Position numbers and translations under genes: made by a program. 64,000 nt of DNA, from contig NZ_JAPDUW010000001.1 in the NCBI RefSeq assembly GCF_026015295.1, forward strand, positions 3,671,001 to 3,735,000, given 5' to 3'. The notes beneath the pieces were generated by a model. That model was not told where the DNA came from. It ran no database searches and saw nothing but the letters and a program-made list of their open reading frames with translations. Positions 17,460-25,724 of this stretch are shown here, in pieces. The stretch is from Segatella copri (GTDB taxonomy: Bacteria > Bacteroidota > Bacteroidia > Bacteroidales > Bacteroidaceae). Within the stretch, counting starts at the first letter, position 1. Every line of letters begins with the position of its first letter.

Positions 17460-18578
17460 TTATTCCCAATCTTCAAATTCCAGTTCCAGTTCTTTGTATT
17501 CGGGCTTGAAACTGCTGTTCTCCTTATCTTGCTTCCTGGCTTCTTCTGTTGAGGCGTTGCTTACGGACAGACCAAGCAGGCGGATGGGATGCGCTGAGGA
17601 GTAATCTACCTGTTTCAGCAGCCGTTTGGCAAGAGGTAGAATATCATCCTTCTTTTTCAGAACCTTTTCTTGCGAGATGCTTCGTGTTATCTGGGTAAAA
17701 TCGGCAAACTTCACCTTCAGCGTCAGGGTTCTTCCTTCGAAACCGCTTTTGGCGATGCGCTCCAGCAGTTCGAGTACAGTATGGTACAGTTCGATAATCA
17801 CAGCCGTTTTTAGATAGATATCTTCCAGGAAAGTCTGTTCGCAGCCTACCGATTTCCGTTCCCGGTAGGTGATGACAGGTCGTTCATCTATCCCCCTTGC
17901 AAAATCATAGAAGATGTGTCCGGCTTTTCCGAACACTTCTACCAGATGTTCTTCGGATACTTTCCTCAGGTCAGCTCCGTTGAAGATACCCATGAAATGC
18001 ATCTTTTGCAAGGTTTTCTTGCCCACGCCCCAGAAATCCTCTACAGGCAGCTGGGCGATGAAATCGAGCGCCTTGTCGGGATGAATGGTGCAGATGCCGT
18101 CGGGCTTGCGGTAATCAGAAGCCACTTTGGCGAGAAACTTGCAGTAGCTGATGCCTGCCGAGGCGGTGAGTCCGGTTGCCTCCTTGATACGGGTTTTGAT
18201 TTCTTTGGCAATATCCACCGCCAGTTCTATCCCTTTCTTATTCTGCGTTACATCAAGAAAGGCTTCATCTATGGAGATGGGTTCGATGAGGTCGGTATAT
18301 TCCTGGAATATCTGATGTATCTGATGGGATATTTTAGCGTAATAATCATGCCGGCAGGGCACGATGATGAGGTTAGGGCAGCGCTGCTTGGCTTGAGCGA
18401 TGGATTGCGCCGAATGAACGCCATACTTCCTTGCCTCATAGCTGGCTGTAGAAACCACACCACGAGGTCCGTCGAAGCCAACCGCTACCGGTTTGCCCCG
18501 AAGTTCCGGATTGTCTCTTTGCTCTACCGCAGCAAAGAAGGCATCCATGTCGATATGTATGATCTTTCGCTCAGTCAT
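17460..18578 (-). CDS. dinB: DNA polymerase IV (Y-family)
   Basis: 372 residues. Y-family motifs: IIHIDMDAFFAAVEQ with metal ligand Asp10, VVSTASYEARKYGVHS (finger loop), SIDEAFLDVT with the catalytic Asp104-Glu105 pair, AGISYCKFLAKVASD, and a little-finger domain at ~230-345. It carries out error-prone lesion bypass. An in-frame ATG 15 codons upstream is rejected because the -7 element lies between it and this start. The C-terminal tail (EYKELELEFEDWE) is acidic. It faces the fructan locus convergently and is not part of it by function. Confidence 0.95.
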   Translation of the reverse strand: MTERKIIHIDMDAFFAAVEQRDNPELRGKPVAVGFDGPRGVVSTASYEARKYGVHSAQSIAQAKQRCPNLIIVPCRHDYYAKISHQIHQIFQEYTDLIEPISIDEAFLDVTQNKKGIELAVDIAKEIKTRIKEATGLTASAGISYCKFLAKVASDYRKPDGICTIHPDKALDFIAQLPVEDFWGVGKKTLQKMHFMGIFNGADLRKVSEEHLVEVFGKAGHIFYDFARGIDERPVITYRERKSVGCEQTFLEDIYLKTAVIIELYHTVLELLERIAKSGFEGRTLTLKVKFADFTQITRSISQEKVLKKKDDILPLAKRLLKQVDYSSAHPIRLLGLSVSNASTEEARKQDKENSSFKPEYKELELEFEDWE

Positions 18579-18595
18579 TCCTGCCTTATTTTTTC

Positions 18596-18603
18596 CAAAA
18601 GTA
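18596..18603 (-). promoter_or_regulatory. -7 element for dinB
   Basis: TACTTTTG on the minus strand, 18 bases before the chosen ATG; it supports the shorter start. Confidence 0.6.
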
Positions 18604-18708
18604 CAAAAAAGATGCGTTTCCACAAAATCTAAGCTGTTTTTTATTGTTCGTTAACGTTTTCGGGTATTAGCCTACATGGCCCATCGAAACTGGCTGCGTT
18701 GAGCATCG

Positions 18709-18752
18709 CAAGTACTTGCGTTAGCCAACTCAAGTACTTGCGTTAGCCAACG
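18709..18752. repeat. Tandem 22-bp repeat, two copies, palindromic core CAAGTACTTG
   Basis: Units 18709-18730 and 18731-18752 differ only at the last base. Each starts CAAGTACTTG (self-complementary) and continues CGTTAGCCAAC. A degenerate unit precedes (18687-18708). Non-coding. Confidence 0.9.
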
Positions 18753-18797
18753 AAGCTATCTGCGTCTGCTTCCTGAGTCGTCTCCGATAGCTTACGG

Positions 18798-18939
18798 AAC
18801 CACTTGAGTAAGCTGAACCAAACACTTGACCTCACTGATTCAAGCACTTGACCTCATTAACTCAAGTACTTGAACTCATAAACTCAAGCACTTGACCTCA
18901 CTGATTCAAGCACTTGAACTTATTAACTCAAGTACATCA
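18798..18939. repeat. Tandem 22-bp repeat, about 6.5 copies
   Basis: Units start at 18798 (degenerate), 18820, 18842, 18864, 18886, 18908 and 18930 (partial), each 22 bp and beginning AAGYACTTGA. They share the CACTTG/TACTTG core with the repeats just upstream. The surrounding 18604-19036 holds no gene and no other clear signal. Confidence 0.92.
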
Positions 18940-19036
18940 TGACACGCTCTTAATAGTTTGTAGTGATCTATATGACTCCCTTTGTCTGAAATAGAAAAGA
19001 GTTAGTTAAGAAGTAGAAAGTAGCAGAAAAGTGTGA

Positions 19037-19135
19037 AATTCCGTTCATGTAATAGCAATTATGTTACAATGAACGGAATTTTTTATTCGATGAAATGATT
19101 TTTTAAGCCCCTGTTCAGACCTTTATGTATTTTTG
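19037..19135 (+). promoter_or_regulatory. Fructan operator and promoter of the TonB-receptor-like gene
   Basis: Perfect 12-bp inverted repeat AATTCCGTTCAT (19037-19048) / ATGAACGGAATT (19069-19080) with -7 TATTTTTG (19128-19135). The right half-site centre is 56 bp before the -7 element, identical to the GH32 promoter at 23.1 kb. There is no -33 TTG, as expected for an activator-dependent promoter. Confidence 0.8.
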
Positions 19136-19181
19136 CAGCAGAAATCAAAACATTAACGCTAACAAATTAAACATTTAAAGT

Positions 19182-21476
19182 ATGAACAACTTATTAAATG
19201 GAAAGAGCGCAGCTATGATGCTTGCACTTTCATTGGTAAATGTTACAGCAGCTTTTGCACAGGATGATAATTCAAGTGCTAAGGAAGAAGGTAATCGTAA
19301 TGTGATGCTCAATGCAGCCAGTGCGAATGGTCCTCGTGAGATTCAGATAGGCTTGCCTTCTGCCGATGTCAACGTGTTGGAGAATGGTTTGCCTGTTACT
19401 TACGCAACCAATCCTCACTCTGTGAATACCATCTGGCGTGGCGATGCAAGTTTGAGCCATCAGGGTTTGCTCAAGATTGCAGAAACTGCCATCACTACTG
19501 GTAACATTGGTTATGCCGTGAACTCTTTTACCCAGAAGGGTCAGAAAGGATTCAATGGTACGCTGAACTATAAGAGCAATCATTTCGGATTGCAGGAATT
19601 CTCTTTGAATATGAATGGTGACTTGGGTAAGGACTGGTACTACAGCTTTAATATGTATCAGGATTTCGACCCGGGAACCTTCAAGATCAAGTCAACTCCT
19701 TATCAGGACCGTACTCAGATTTACAAGGCACTCCTCACCAAGAAGTATAACGGCAACCGTGGTGAGTTCACTGCCATGTATAAGTATGCCAATAGCCATA
19801 ACGTGTATAGCTATGCTACCCAGAGTGCTCCATTTATCTATGTAGGCGATGGAAGCGTGAAGGAGTATGGCGATTTCAAGCTCGGAACTACCTCTTATCT
19901 TCCTGTAGATAATGATATGACCTATCGTGATATGCGTACTGGTGAGTTGAAGCAGACTTCTCTCTATGATGCCTGTCTGAACAAGACAAGCGAGGTAACC
20001 CTGATGAACAACTATCGTTTTGACAACGGTTTGAACTGGAAGGCTACCTTGAAGTACGATCACTCACGTGGTGCGATGGTTTACCAGTCACCAATGTCTA
20101 TCATCGATTTGAAGAGTGATGCCAATAAGGGCGTAAATTATAAGTATCGCGATATCGATGGTGCTGTCAAGGCTTACAATGGTCAGTATGTACAGACCCG
20201 TATGTCTTGCCTCAATTCCGGAACCATCGATGAGGCTCTCTTCACCACCGAACTCAGCAAGAAATTCAGAACTTCCACCTTCCGCCTTGGCGTGAACGAG
20301 TGGTTCTACCATATTGATTATTGCTCAAATACAACCATGTATGACCAGAGTGTTCCTGCAGATGGCAGTTATGCCTTGCGAGTTTGGGATGCCAAGCGCA
20401 ATGGCTATTTCTACGATTTCAACAAGAATGCATCTGAGTATTACAAGGGAAGCGAAAACAAGCTGGCTCTCTACTTCACTCACGATTGGGATGTCACCAA
20501 CAAGTTGAATCTCTACTATGGTGCCCGTCTGGAGTGGCAGAAGCTGAAGGGTGAAAACGCAGCAGTGAAGAATGCAAAGGGTGAATTCGTAGGCCGTTTT
20601 GCCGATTACCATCTCGGTGCTAAGGCAGCAGATGGAACCGTGATTGCTCCGGCAGACTTGAGTTACAACTGGTTGAACTACGATTTCTCTGTAGCAGCAA
20701 CTTATAAGTTGACCGATAACTTCGGCTTTACTGGCGATTTCACTTACATCGTTCAGCATCCTAAGTTCGAGGCTTTTGCCCCAGCTACATTGCCAAATAC
20801 GGATAAGATTTCTGTGCCACTCGGTCGTGCAGGTATCTACTACAATAACTCATGGTTGAGTTTGACATCGTTGTTCTCTTACATCTCAAAGACCAACAAC
20901 AACTCAACTCTGAATTTGCAGCATGGCAGTGAGATCAAGGCAGCTCCTATGGCTTACGATATTCAGACATGGGGTTGGACAACCGATGCTGTGGCTCATC
21001 CTTTCAAGGGATTCGATTTCCACTTCCTCTTCACTTATCAGAAGCCAACTTACAAGAAATATGAGACATCGGTTACCTTCAGTGATGGTACCCCTGGCAA
21101 CATCAATGCCACTGGCAATATCGTAGCAGAGATTCCTCAGATTCTCATCGAGTTGGATCCAAGCTACATGATTACCAAGGACATCAAGCTCTGGACCAGC
21201 TTCCGTTACTTCAGCAAGACCTACGCCAACATCAACGAGGCATATTACTTCAACGGTCACTGGGAGACTTTCGGAGGTTTGAACTGGCAGGCAACCAAGC
21301 GCTTGGCTCTCGGCTGCACCGTAGTCAACTTCCTCAACCAGACTGGTGCCAAGGGTAGTATCGCAGGTGCCGAGCTGATTACCAAGGATGAGGCAAAGGG
21401 AATCAAGAACCAGATAATGACGGGTAGCTATCTTCGTCCATTCACTGTAGAATTCACAGCTTCGCTGAAGTTCTAA
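19182..21476 (+). CDS. TonB-dependent-receptor-like outer-membrane beta-barrel with reduced plug
   Basis: 764 residues with signal peptide (ALSLVNVTAAFA-Q). After a short linker, ~80 residues resemble part of a receptor plug (IGLPSADVNVLENGLPVTYA, RGDASLSHQGLLKIAETAIT). The rest is a large beta-barrel of aromatic-rich strands ending in TVEFTASLKF, with a terminal Phe for BAM assembly. The carboxypeptidase-like N-terminal domain and the usual plug signature of SusC proteins are missing, no TonB box is obvious, and no SusD partner is adjacent. It has its own fructan operator and a terminator, so it should be a monocistronic member of the fructose regulon, probably moving or sensing an oligosaccharide. 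Substrate unknown. Confidence 0.75.
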   Translation: MNNLLNGKSAAMMLALSLVNVTAAFAQDDNSSAKEEGNRNVMLNAASANGPREIQIGLPSADVNVLENGLPVTYATNPHSVNTIWRGDASLSHQGLLKIAETAITTGNIGYAVNSFTQKGQKGFNGTLNYKSNHFGLQEFSLNMNGDLGKDWYYSFNMYQDFDPGTFKIKSTPYQDRTQIYKALLTKKYNGNRGEFTAMYKYANSHNVYSYATQSAPFIYVGDGSVKEYGDFKLGTTSYLPVDNDMTYRDMRTGELKQTSLYDACLNKTSEVTLMNNYRFDNGLNWKATLKYDHSRGAMVYQSPMSIIDLKSDANKGVNYKYRDIDGAVKAYNGQYVQTRMSCLNSGTIDEALFTTELSKKFRTSTFRLGVNEWFYHIDYCSNTTMYDQSVPADGSYALRVWDAKRNGYFYDFNKNASEYYKGSENKLALYFTHDWDVTNKLNLYYGARLEWQKLKGENAAVKNAKGEFVGRFADYHLGAKAADGTVIAPADLSYNWLNYDFSVAATYKLTDNFGFTGDFTYIVQHPKFEAFAPATLPNTDKISVPLGRAGIYYNNSWLSLTSLFSYISKTNNNSTLNLQHGSEIKAAPMAYDIQTWGWTTDAVAHPFKGFDFHFLFTYQKPTYKKYETSVTFSDGTPGNINATGNIVAEIPQILIELDPSYMITKDIKLWTSFRYFSKTYANINEAYYFNGHWETFGGLNWQATKRLALGCTVVNFLNQTGAKGSIAGAELITKDEAKGIKNQIMTGSYLRPFTVEFTASLKF

Positions 21477-21497
21477 TTAGTTCAAACATAATAAGAT

Positions 21498-21540
21498 AAG
21501 GCAGTACTATATAATAATGTATAGTGCTGCCTTTTTCTTG
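21498..21540 (+). terminator. Terminator of the receptor-like gene
   Basis: 14-bp stem AAGGCAGTACTATA (21498-21511) with TATAGTGCTGCCTT (21520-21533), one wobble, then TTTTTCTT. Confidence 0.92.
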
Positions 21541-21647
21541 TTTGGGTTTTGAACTTTGGAGAAAACGCTGTTTTCCATAATAAAATAGGTGAAAAGAGTG
21601 TTTTTATCAGTCATGATTAATAAAATAGAGGAGTTTTAGTGTTTGTC

Positions 21648-21751
21648 TTCCTAAAAACGTCCGTAAAAGAAAAGTTTTAGGAATCAATTCCTAAAACTTT
21701 CTAAATAATCGTACTTTTAGTATGTAGATTCCTAAAAAATATGTATATTTG
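21648..21751 (+). promoter_or_regulatory. Promoter and TTCCTAAAA repeats upstream of the ATPase gene
   Basis: -7 TATATTTG (21744-21751). Upstream is a perfect palindrome, AAAGTTTTAGGAAT-CA-ATTCCTAAAACTTT (21671-21700), and two more TTCCTAAAA copies at ~21648 and ~21729. This looks like a repressor or activator operator. Confidence 0.6.
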
Positions 21752-21776
21752 CAGCATGACATGTAAAAATACAAAA

Positions 21777-22979
21777 ATGAAGATAATAGAACGACATAAC
21801 TATCTGAAAAAGCTGATAGCTTTCAAGGATAAAAAGCTTATCAAGGTGATAACAGGCATCCGCCGTTGTGGTAAATCGACCATTATGGAGATTTATCGTG
21901 ACTGGCTGATAGCTCATGGAGTAATGCAAGAGCAAATCATCTATCTCAATTTTGAGGACTATGACTATTTTGAATTGCGAGACCCAAGAAAACTGTATTC
22001 TTATGTCAAACCTTTGATACAGCAAGATAAGATGACTTACATCTTTTTTGATGAGATACAGCATGTCACGGATTTTCCGGATATCATCAATAGTCTTAAT
22101 TTGAAGCCAACAGTTGATTTATATGTGACGGGTTCGAATGCCTACATGCTTTCTAGCGAGATAGCTACACTCTTGGCTGGCAGGTATGTAGAGATTGCGA
22201 TGCTTCCGTTGTCTTTCAAGGAGTATGCGGAAGGTATCGGTGGTACGGACCATCTTTCACAGACATATATAGAATATGTGAGCAAGAGCAGTTTCCCATA
22301 TACATTGGAGTTGGATACGGCTAATGAGATTAGCGATTACTTGAATGCTGTTTACAATACGATAGTGGTAAAGGACATCATGAGTCGAAATAAACTTTCC
22401 GATGTGATGATGTTGGAGAGCGTGATACGTTTCACGGCAGATAATATCGGCAATATTCTCTCGACGAAACGTATTGCAGACTTGATGTCGGCTGAAGGGC
22501 GAAAGATTGACCAAAAGACAGTGGAGAAATACCTGTCAACCCTTTGTGAGTCTTTCTTCTTGTATGAAGTGAAGCGATATAACATCAAGGGTAAGCAACT
22601 CCTCAAAACTTTGGGAAAATACTATCTGGTGGATATTGGTTTGCGACGTATGTTGCTTGGCTCTCGCTCTTTTGATGCAGGGCGCATTTTGGAAAATATC
22701 GTTTTTCTGGAACTCTTGCGTCGGCAGAAGAAAGTGTATATAGGCAAGATGGATAACTTGGAGGTTGATTTTGTTGCTATTGACGAGAATGACTTAGCCT
22801 ATTATCAGGTAGCTGCAACGGTAAGGGATGAGAAGACCTTGAAGCGCGAACTCGCTTCGCTTCAGCAAATCAAGGACCAATATCCCAAGTATATCTTGAC
22901 GCTCGATGAAGACCCGACGGCAGATTATGATGGTATCAAGCGAATCAATGCGTTGAAATGGCTGATGGGGGAAGTATAG
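21777..22979 (+). CDS. AAA_14/DUF4143 family P-loop ATPase
   Basis: 400 residues. Walker A GIRRCGKST (27-35), Walker B YIFFDEIQ (~89-95), sensor TGSNAYML, then a DUF4143 domain with a winged-helix-like part (TVEKYLSTLCESFFLYEVKR) and a C-terminal PD-(D/E)XK-like stretch (EVDFVAIDENDLAYYQVA). The family is widespread in Bacteroidota, often in many copies, with no defined role. An ATG 12 codons earlier lies inside the -7 promoter element, so the start at 21777 is used. It sits between two fructan genes but has a different promoter, so a functional link is doubtful. Confidence 0.85.
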   Translation: MKIIERHNYLKKLIAFKDKKLIKVITGIRRCGKSTIMEIYRDWLIAHGVMQEQIIYLNFEDYDYFELRDPRKLYSYVKPLIQQDKMTYIFFDEIQHVTDFPDIINSLNLKPTVDLYVTGSNAYMLSSEIATLLAGRYVEIAMLPLSFKEYAEGIGGTDHLSQTYIEYVSKSSFPYTLELDTANEISDYLNAVYNTIVVKDIMSRNKLSDVMMLESVIRFTADNIGNILSTKRIADLMSAEGRKIDQKTVEKYLSTLCESFFLYEVKRYNIKGKQLLKTLGKYYLVDIGLRRMLLGSRSFDAGRILENIVFLELLRRQKKVYIGKMDNLEVDFVAIDENDLAYYQVAATVRDEKTLKRELASLQQIKDQYPKYILTLDEDPTADYDGIKRINALKWLMGEV

Positions 22980-23011
22980 TCTTGTTGCCTCCAAGGAGAT
23001 GTGAGGAAAAG

Positions 23012-23107
23012 AATCGTTCATGCACTGCAAAAGATGTTGCATGAACGATTTTTTGTATCGGATGAAACGAGATTTATATGATAATTCCTGCTTTATTCTT
23101 ATCTTTG
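23012..23107 (+). promoter_or_regulatory. Fructan operator and promoter of the first GH32 gene
   Basis: Perfect 13-bp inverted repeat AATCGTTCATGCA (23012-23024) / TGCATGAACGATT (23038-23050), then -7 TATCTTTG (23100-23107), with 56 bp from right half-site centre to -7. It may double as a terminator for the ATPase gene because a T-tract follows, but the same element precedes other promoters. Confidence 0.82.
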
Positions 23108-23153
23108 CAGCAGATTTAAACAATAATGCTAACAATTTAAAAAAGAAACGATC

Positions 23154-25058
23154 ATGAAATCCAATTCAATGATTACCAAGGCTGCCTGCCTCATGTTGAT
23201 GGCATCAGCTACAACTTCTGCCTTTGCACAGAAGATGAACATCGAACACAAGGGTGATACTACTATCATCAAGGTGGAGAATCCTACCAAGTATCTTCTT
23301 CTCCCTATCCAGGAAGAGAAGGATGAGGCCCAGGTTTTGCTCGATACAGGTTCTAAGGATGATACCTGGATGGACGTTCGCCTGGCTCAGAATGGTTCTG
23401 ATTACTATGTGCCTTTCGCTTTGGGAAAGGGTAAGACTGCTACAGTCAAGATTCTTGGCTTGAAGAAGGATGCTTTGGCACTCAACTTGCTCAAGCTCAG
23501 CGATACATTCGACACCACCAACACCGATTACTATCGTCCATCTTATCACTTCACTCCGCTCTATGGTTGGATGAACGACCCTAACGGAATGGTGTATAAG
23601 GATGGTGAGTATCATCTCTATTTCCAGTATAACCCATACGGAAGTAAGTGGGGCAATATGCACTGGGGACATGCCGTAAGCAAGGACCTCGTTCATTGGG
23701 AACACCTCGATCCAGCCATCGCCCGCGACCCTGTAGGTCATATCTTCTCTGGTAGTTCGGTTGTGGATAAGAAGAATACGGCAGGTTTCGGCAAGAATGC
23801 CATCATCGCCATCTATACCAACAACAGTAGTGTAAACCATGATGAGGTGCAGTGCATCGCTTATAGCAATGACAATGGTCGTACCTTTACCAAGTACGAG
23901 GGCAACCCAGTGTTGACTCCATTCGATGGCTTGAAGGACTTCCGTGACCCTAAGGTGTTCTGGTATGAGAAGGGAAAATGCTGGTATATGATTGTTTCTG
24001 CTGATAAGGAGACCCGTTTCTATAAGTCAAAGAACTTGAAGAAGTGGACTTACGTGAGTGCCTTCGGTAAGGGTTTGGGTCAGCAGCCATGCCAGTATGA
24101 GTGCCCAGACTTCTTCCAGTTGCCTGTAAATGGTGATAAGAAGAAGATGAAGTGGGTGATGACCATGAATATCAATCCAGGTTGCTGGTTTGGTGGCAGC
24201 GCTACCGAGTATTTCGTAGGCGATTTCGATGGCAAGAAGTTTACCTGTCCTGATGCCCACGATGTGAAGTGGCTCGATTGGGGTAAGGATCACTATGCTA
24301 CCGTTACCTTCTCTAACACCGGCGACCGAGTTCTGGGTATCACCTGGATGAGCAACTGGCAGTATGCCAATCTTACTCCGTTCAAGCAGAATCGTGGTGC
24401 CAACGGTTTGCCAAGAGAGTTGAAACTCTACGAGAAGAATGGCAAGTATTATGTTTCTGAAAATGTAGCTCCTGAAGTATATGCTTTGAGAAAGGAAACC
24501 AAGGATTTGGCAGATGCTTCTGTTGCCGATGCCAAGGATTTGAAGGGTGTTGCAGCCAATATGGAAGGTGCATTCGAGATTGAGGCTGATGTAACACCAG
24601 ATGCCAACGGCATTGCCGGTATTGAGATTTCAAACAACAAGCGTGAGCGCACCCTGATTTACTTCGATATGAAGCAGGGCAAGGTGGTAATGGATAGAAC
24701 TGAGAGTGGTTTGACCGATTTCGGCAAGCAGGCAGTTCCTCACGATATTGAGTTGGCTTGGGACAAGCAGCGTGCAGCTGAAGGCAAGGAGCCTGCCCGC
24801 ATCGCTAACTCCATCAACTACAAGAACGATTTCGCTCTGGCTACCTGGGCTCCATTGAGTCTTTGCGAGGATGGCAAGAAGACCTATCATGTTGATATCT
24901 TCGTAGATAAGTCATCTGTAGAGCTCTTCGTAGATGGCGGTCGCATCGCCATGACCAACCTCGTCTTCCCTGTAGCTCCATACGAGAATGTGAAGCTCTA
25001 CACCCAGGATGGCAAGGCTGAATTCAAGAATCTGAAGGTTCATAAACTTGGTTTGTAA
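23154..25058 (+). CDS. Secreted glycoside hydrolase family 32 fructan hydrolase
   Basis: 634 residues with signal peptide (ASATTSAFAQ). N-terminal beta-domain (~27-120, DUF4980-like), then a five-bladed propeller with the GH32 triad: nucleophile Asp142 in GWMNDPNG, transition-state Asp265 in FRDP and acid/base Glu316 in YECPD. A C-terminal beta-sandwich (~465-634) includes IFVDKSSVELFVDGG. GH32 enzymes with this motif set cut inulin, levan or sucrose and release fructose; endo or exo action cannot be told. Probably periplasmic: the lipoprotein Cys typical of surface levanases is absent. Monocistronic, with its own fructan operator and a strong terminator. Confidence 0.95.
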   Translation: MKSNSMITKAACLMLMASATTSAFAQKMNIEHKGDTTIIKVENPTKYLLLPIQEEKDEAQVLLDTGSKDDTWMDVRLAQNGSDYYVPFALGKGKTATVKILGLKKDALALNLLKLSDTFDTTNTDYYRPSYHFTPLYGWMNDPNGMVYKDGEYHLYFQYNPYGSKWGNMHWGHAVSKDLVHWEHLDPAIARDPVGHIFSGSSVVDKKNTAGFGKNAIIAIYTNNSSVNHDEVQCIAYSNDNGRTFTKYEGNPVLTPFDGLKDFRDPKVFWYEKGKCWYMIVSADKETRFYKSKNLKKWTYVSAFGKGLGQQPCQYECPDFFQLPVNGDKKKMKWVMTMNINPGCWFGGSATEYFVGDFDGKKFTCPDAHDVKWLDWGKDHYATVTFSNTGDRVLGITWMSNWQYANLTPFKQNRGANGLPRELKLYEKNGKYYVSENVAPEVYALRKETKDLADASVADAKDLKGVAANMEGAFEIEADVTPDANGIAGIEISNNKRERTLIYFDMKQGKVVMDRTESGLTDFGKQAVPHDIELAWDKQRAAEGKEPARIANSINYKNDFALATWAPLSLCEDGKKTYHVDIFVDKSSVELFVDGGRIAMTNLVFPVAPYENVKLYTQDGKAEFKNLKVHKLGL

Positions 25059-25108
25059 TCACGTAGATATTGTATGGTCGAATTGTAGGTTTAAATGTAA
25101 ATAGTAAT

Positions 25109-25150
25109 GAGTCGCAACCTGATAATATTTTAGGTTGCGACTCTTTTTTT
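25109..25150 (+). terminator. Terminator of the first GH32 gene
   Basis: Perfect 12-bp stem GAGTCGCAACCT/AGGTTGCGACTC (25109-25120, 25132-25143) and seven T. Confidence 0.95.
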
Positions 25151-25193
25151 CGGCTCAGGGGAGATTGTCCGTGGATAAAACAACCTCTGTTTC

Positions 25194-25724
25194 TTATTTA
25201 CCGGTTTGCTGTTTCATTCCCTCAAAAAACTTTTGCTGCAATTGTTTGGCCAGTTGATTATCAGGGTTGAGTTTGAGAGCTTTCTCGTAATCCTGCATCA
25301 CTTCCAGATAATAGCGTTGACCGTTTTGCCCAGGATTCTGTACGATGCGTACCATATAGAGAAAACCGCGAAGGGTACAGATGTCAGACGGGTCAGCATG
25401 CTTTATATTCTCCATCTTGGCAATAGTTTCTTCTGTCTCTTTTAGAAGATTTTCTGTTTGTGGAGCATGCGGATTCATCACGGAATAATTGAGACTTTGC
25501 AAAGCTATCTGAAATTTGGGCTGGATGCTATCAGGAAACATATCATCAATACGCTTCATCTCTGCAATACAATTAAGTATGCTCTCTGATGTCGGTTGCT
25601 GAAGTTTAGCAAGCGACTGTCCGATAAGTCCCTGCATTGTGGATTGCTGGGCATAGATAACTACAGATGTTGTCATGAAGAAGACTGACATCAATACGAA
25701 TCGTTTAAAAGTTTGAAATGTCAT
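25194..25724 (-). CDS. Small exported helical-repeat (TPR-like) protein
   Basis: 176 residues with signal peptide (MSVFFMTTSVVIYAQ). The mature part is helical, and the end resembles one TPR unit (RYYLEVMQDYEKALKLNPDN). An upstream ATG nine codons earlier is less likely. Its start overlaps the 3' end of the TonB-receptor gene by 20 bases, so the two are translationally coupled and likely work together. The exact function is unknown. Last gene of the LytTR-receptor unit and convergent with the GH32 gene. Confidence 0.75.
   Translation of the reverse strand: MTFQTFKRFVLMSVFFMTTSVVIYAQQSTMQGLIGQSLAKLQQPTSESILNCIAEMKRIDDMFPDSIQPKFQIALQSLNYSVMNPHAPQTENLLKETEETIAKMENIKHADPSDICTLRGFLYMVRIVQNPGQNGQRYYLEVMQDYEKALKLNPDNQLAKQLQQKFFEGMKQQTGK

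Noticed and set aside
18687..18939. CRISPR array
   Set aside because: Repeats are contiguous with a 22-bp period and no unique spacers; no cas genes nearby. The same holds for 60111-60315.
23012..23056. Inverted repeats before GH32, the receptor-like gene and susC read as simple terminators
   Set aside because: Each has a T-tract, but all lie at fixed helical distances from the following -7 element and share sequence, so an operator is the better reading; a double role at 23.0 kb remains possible.
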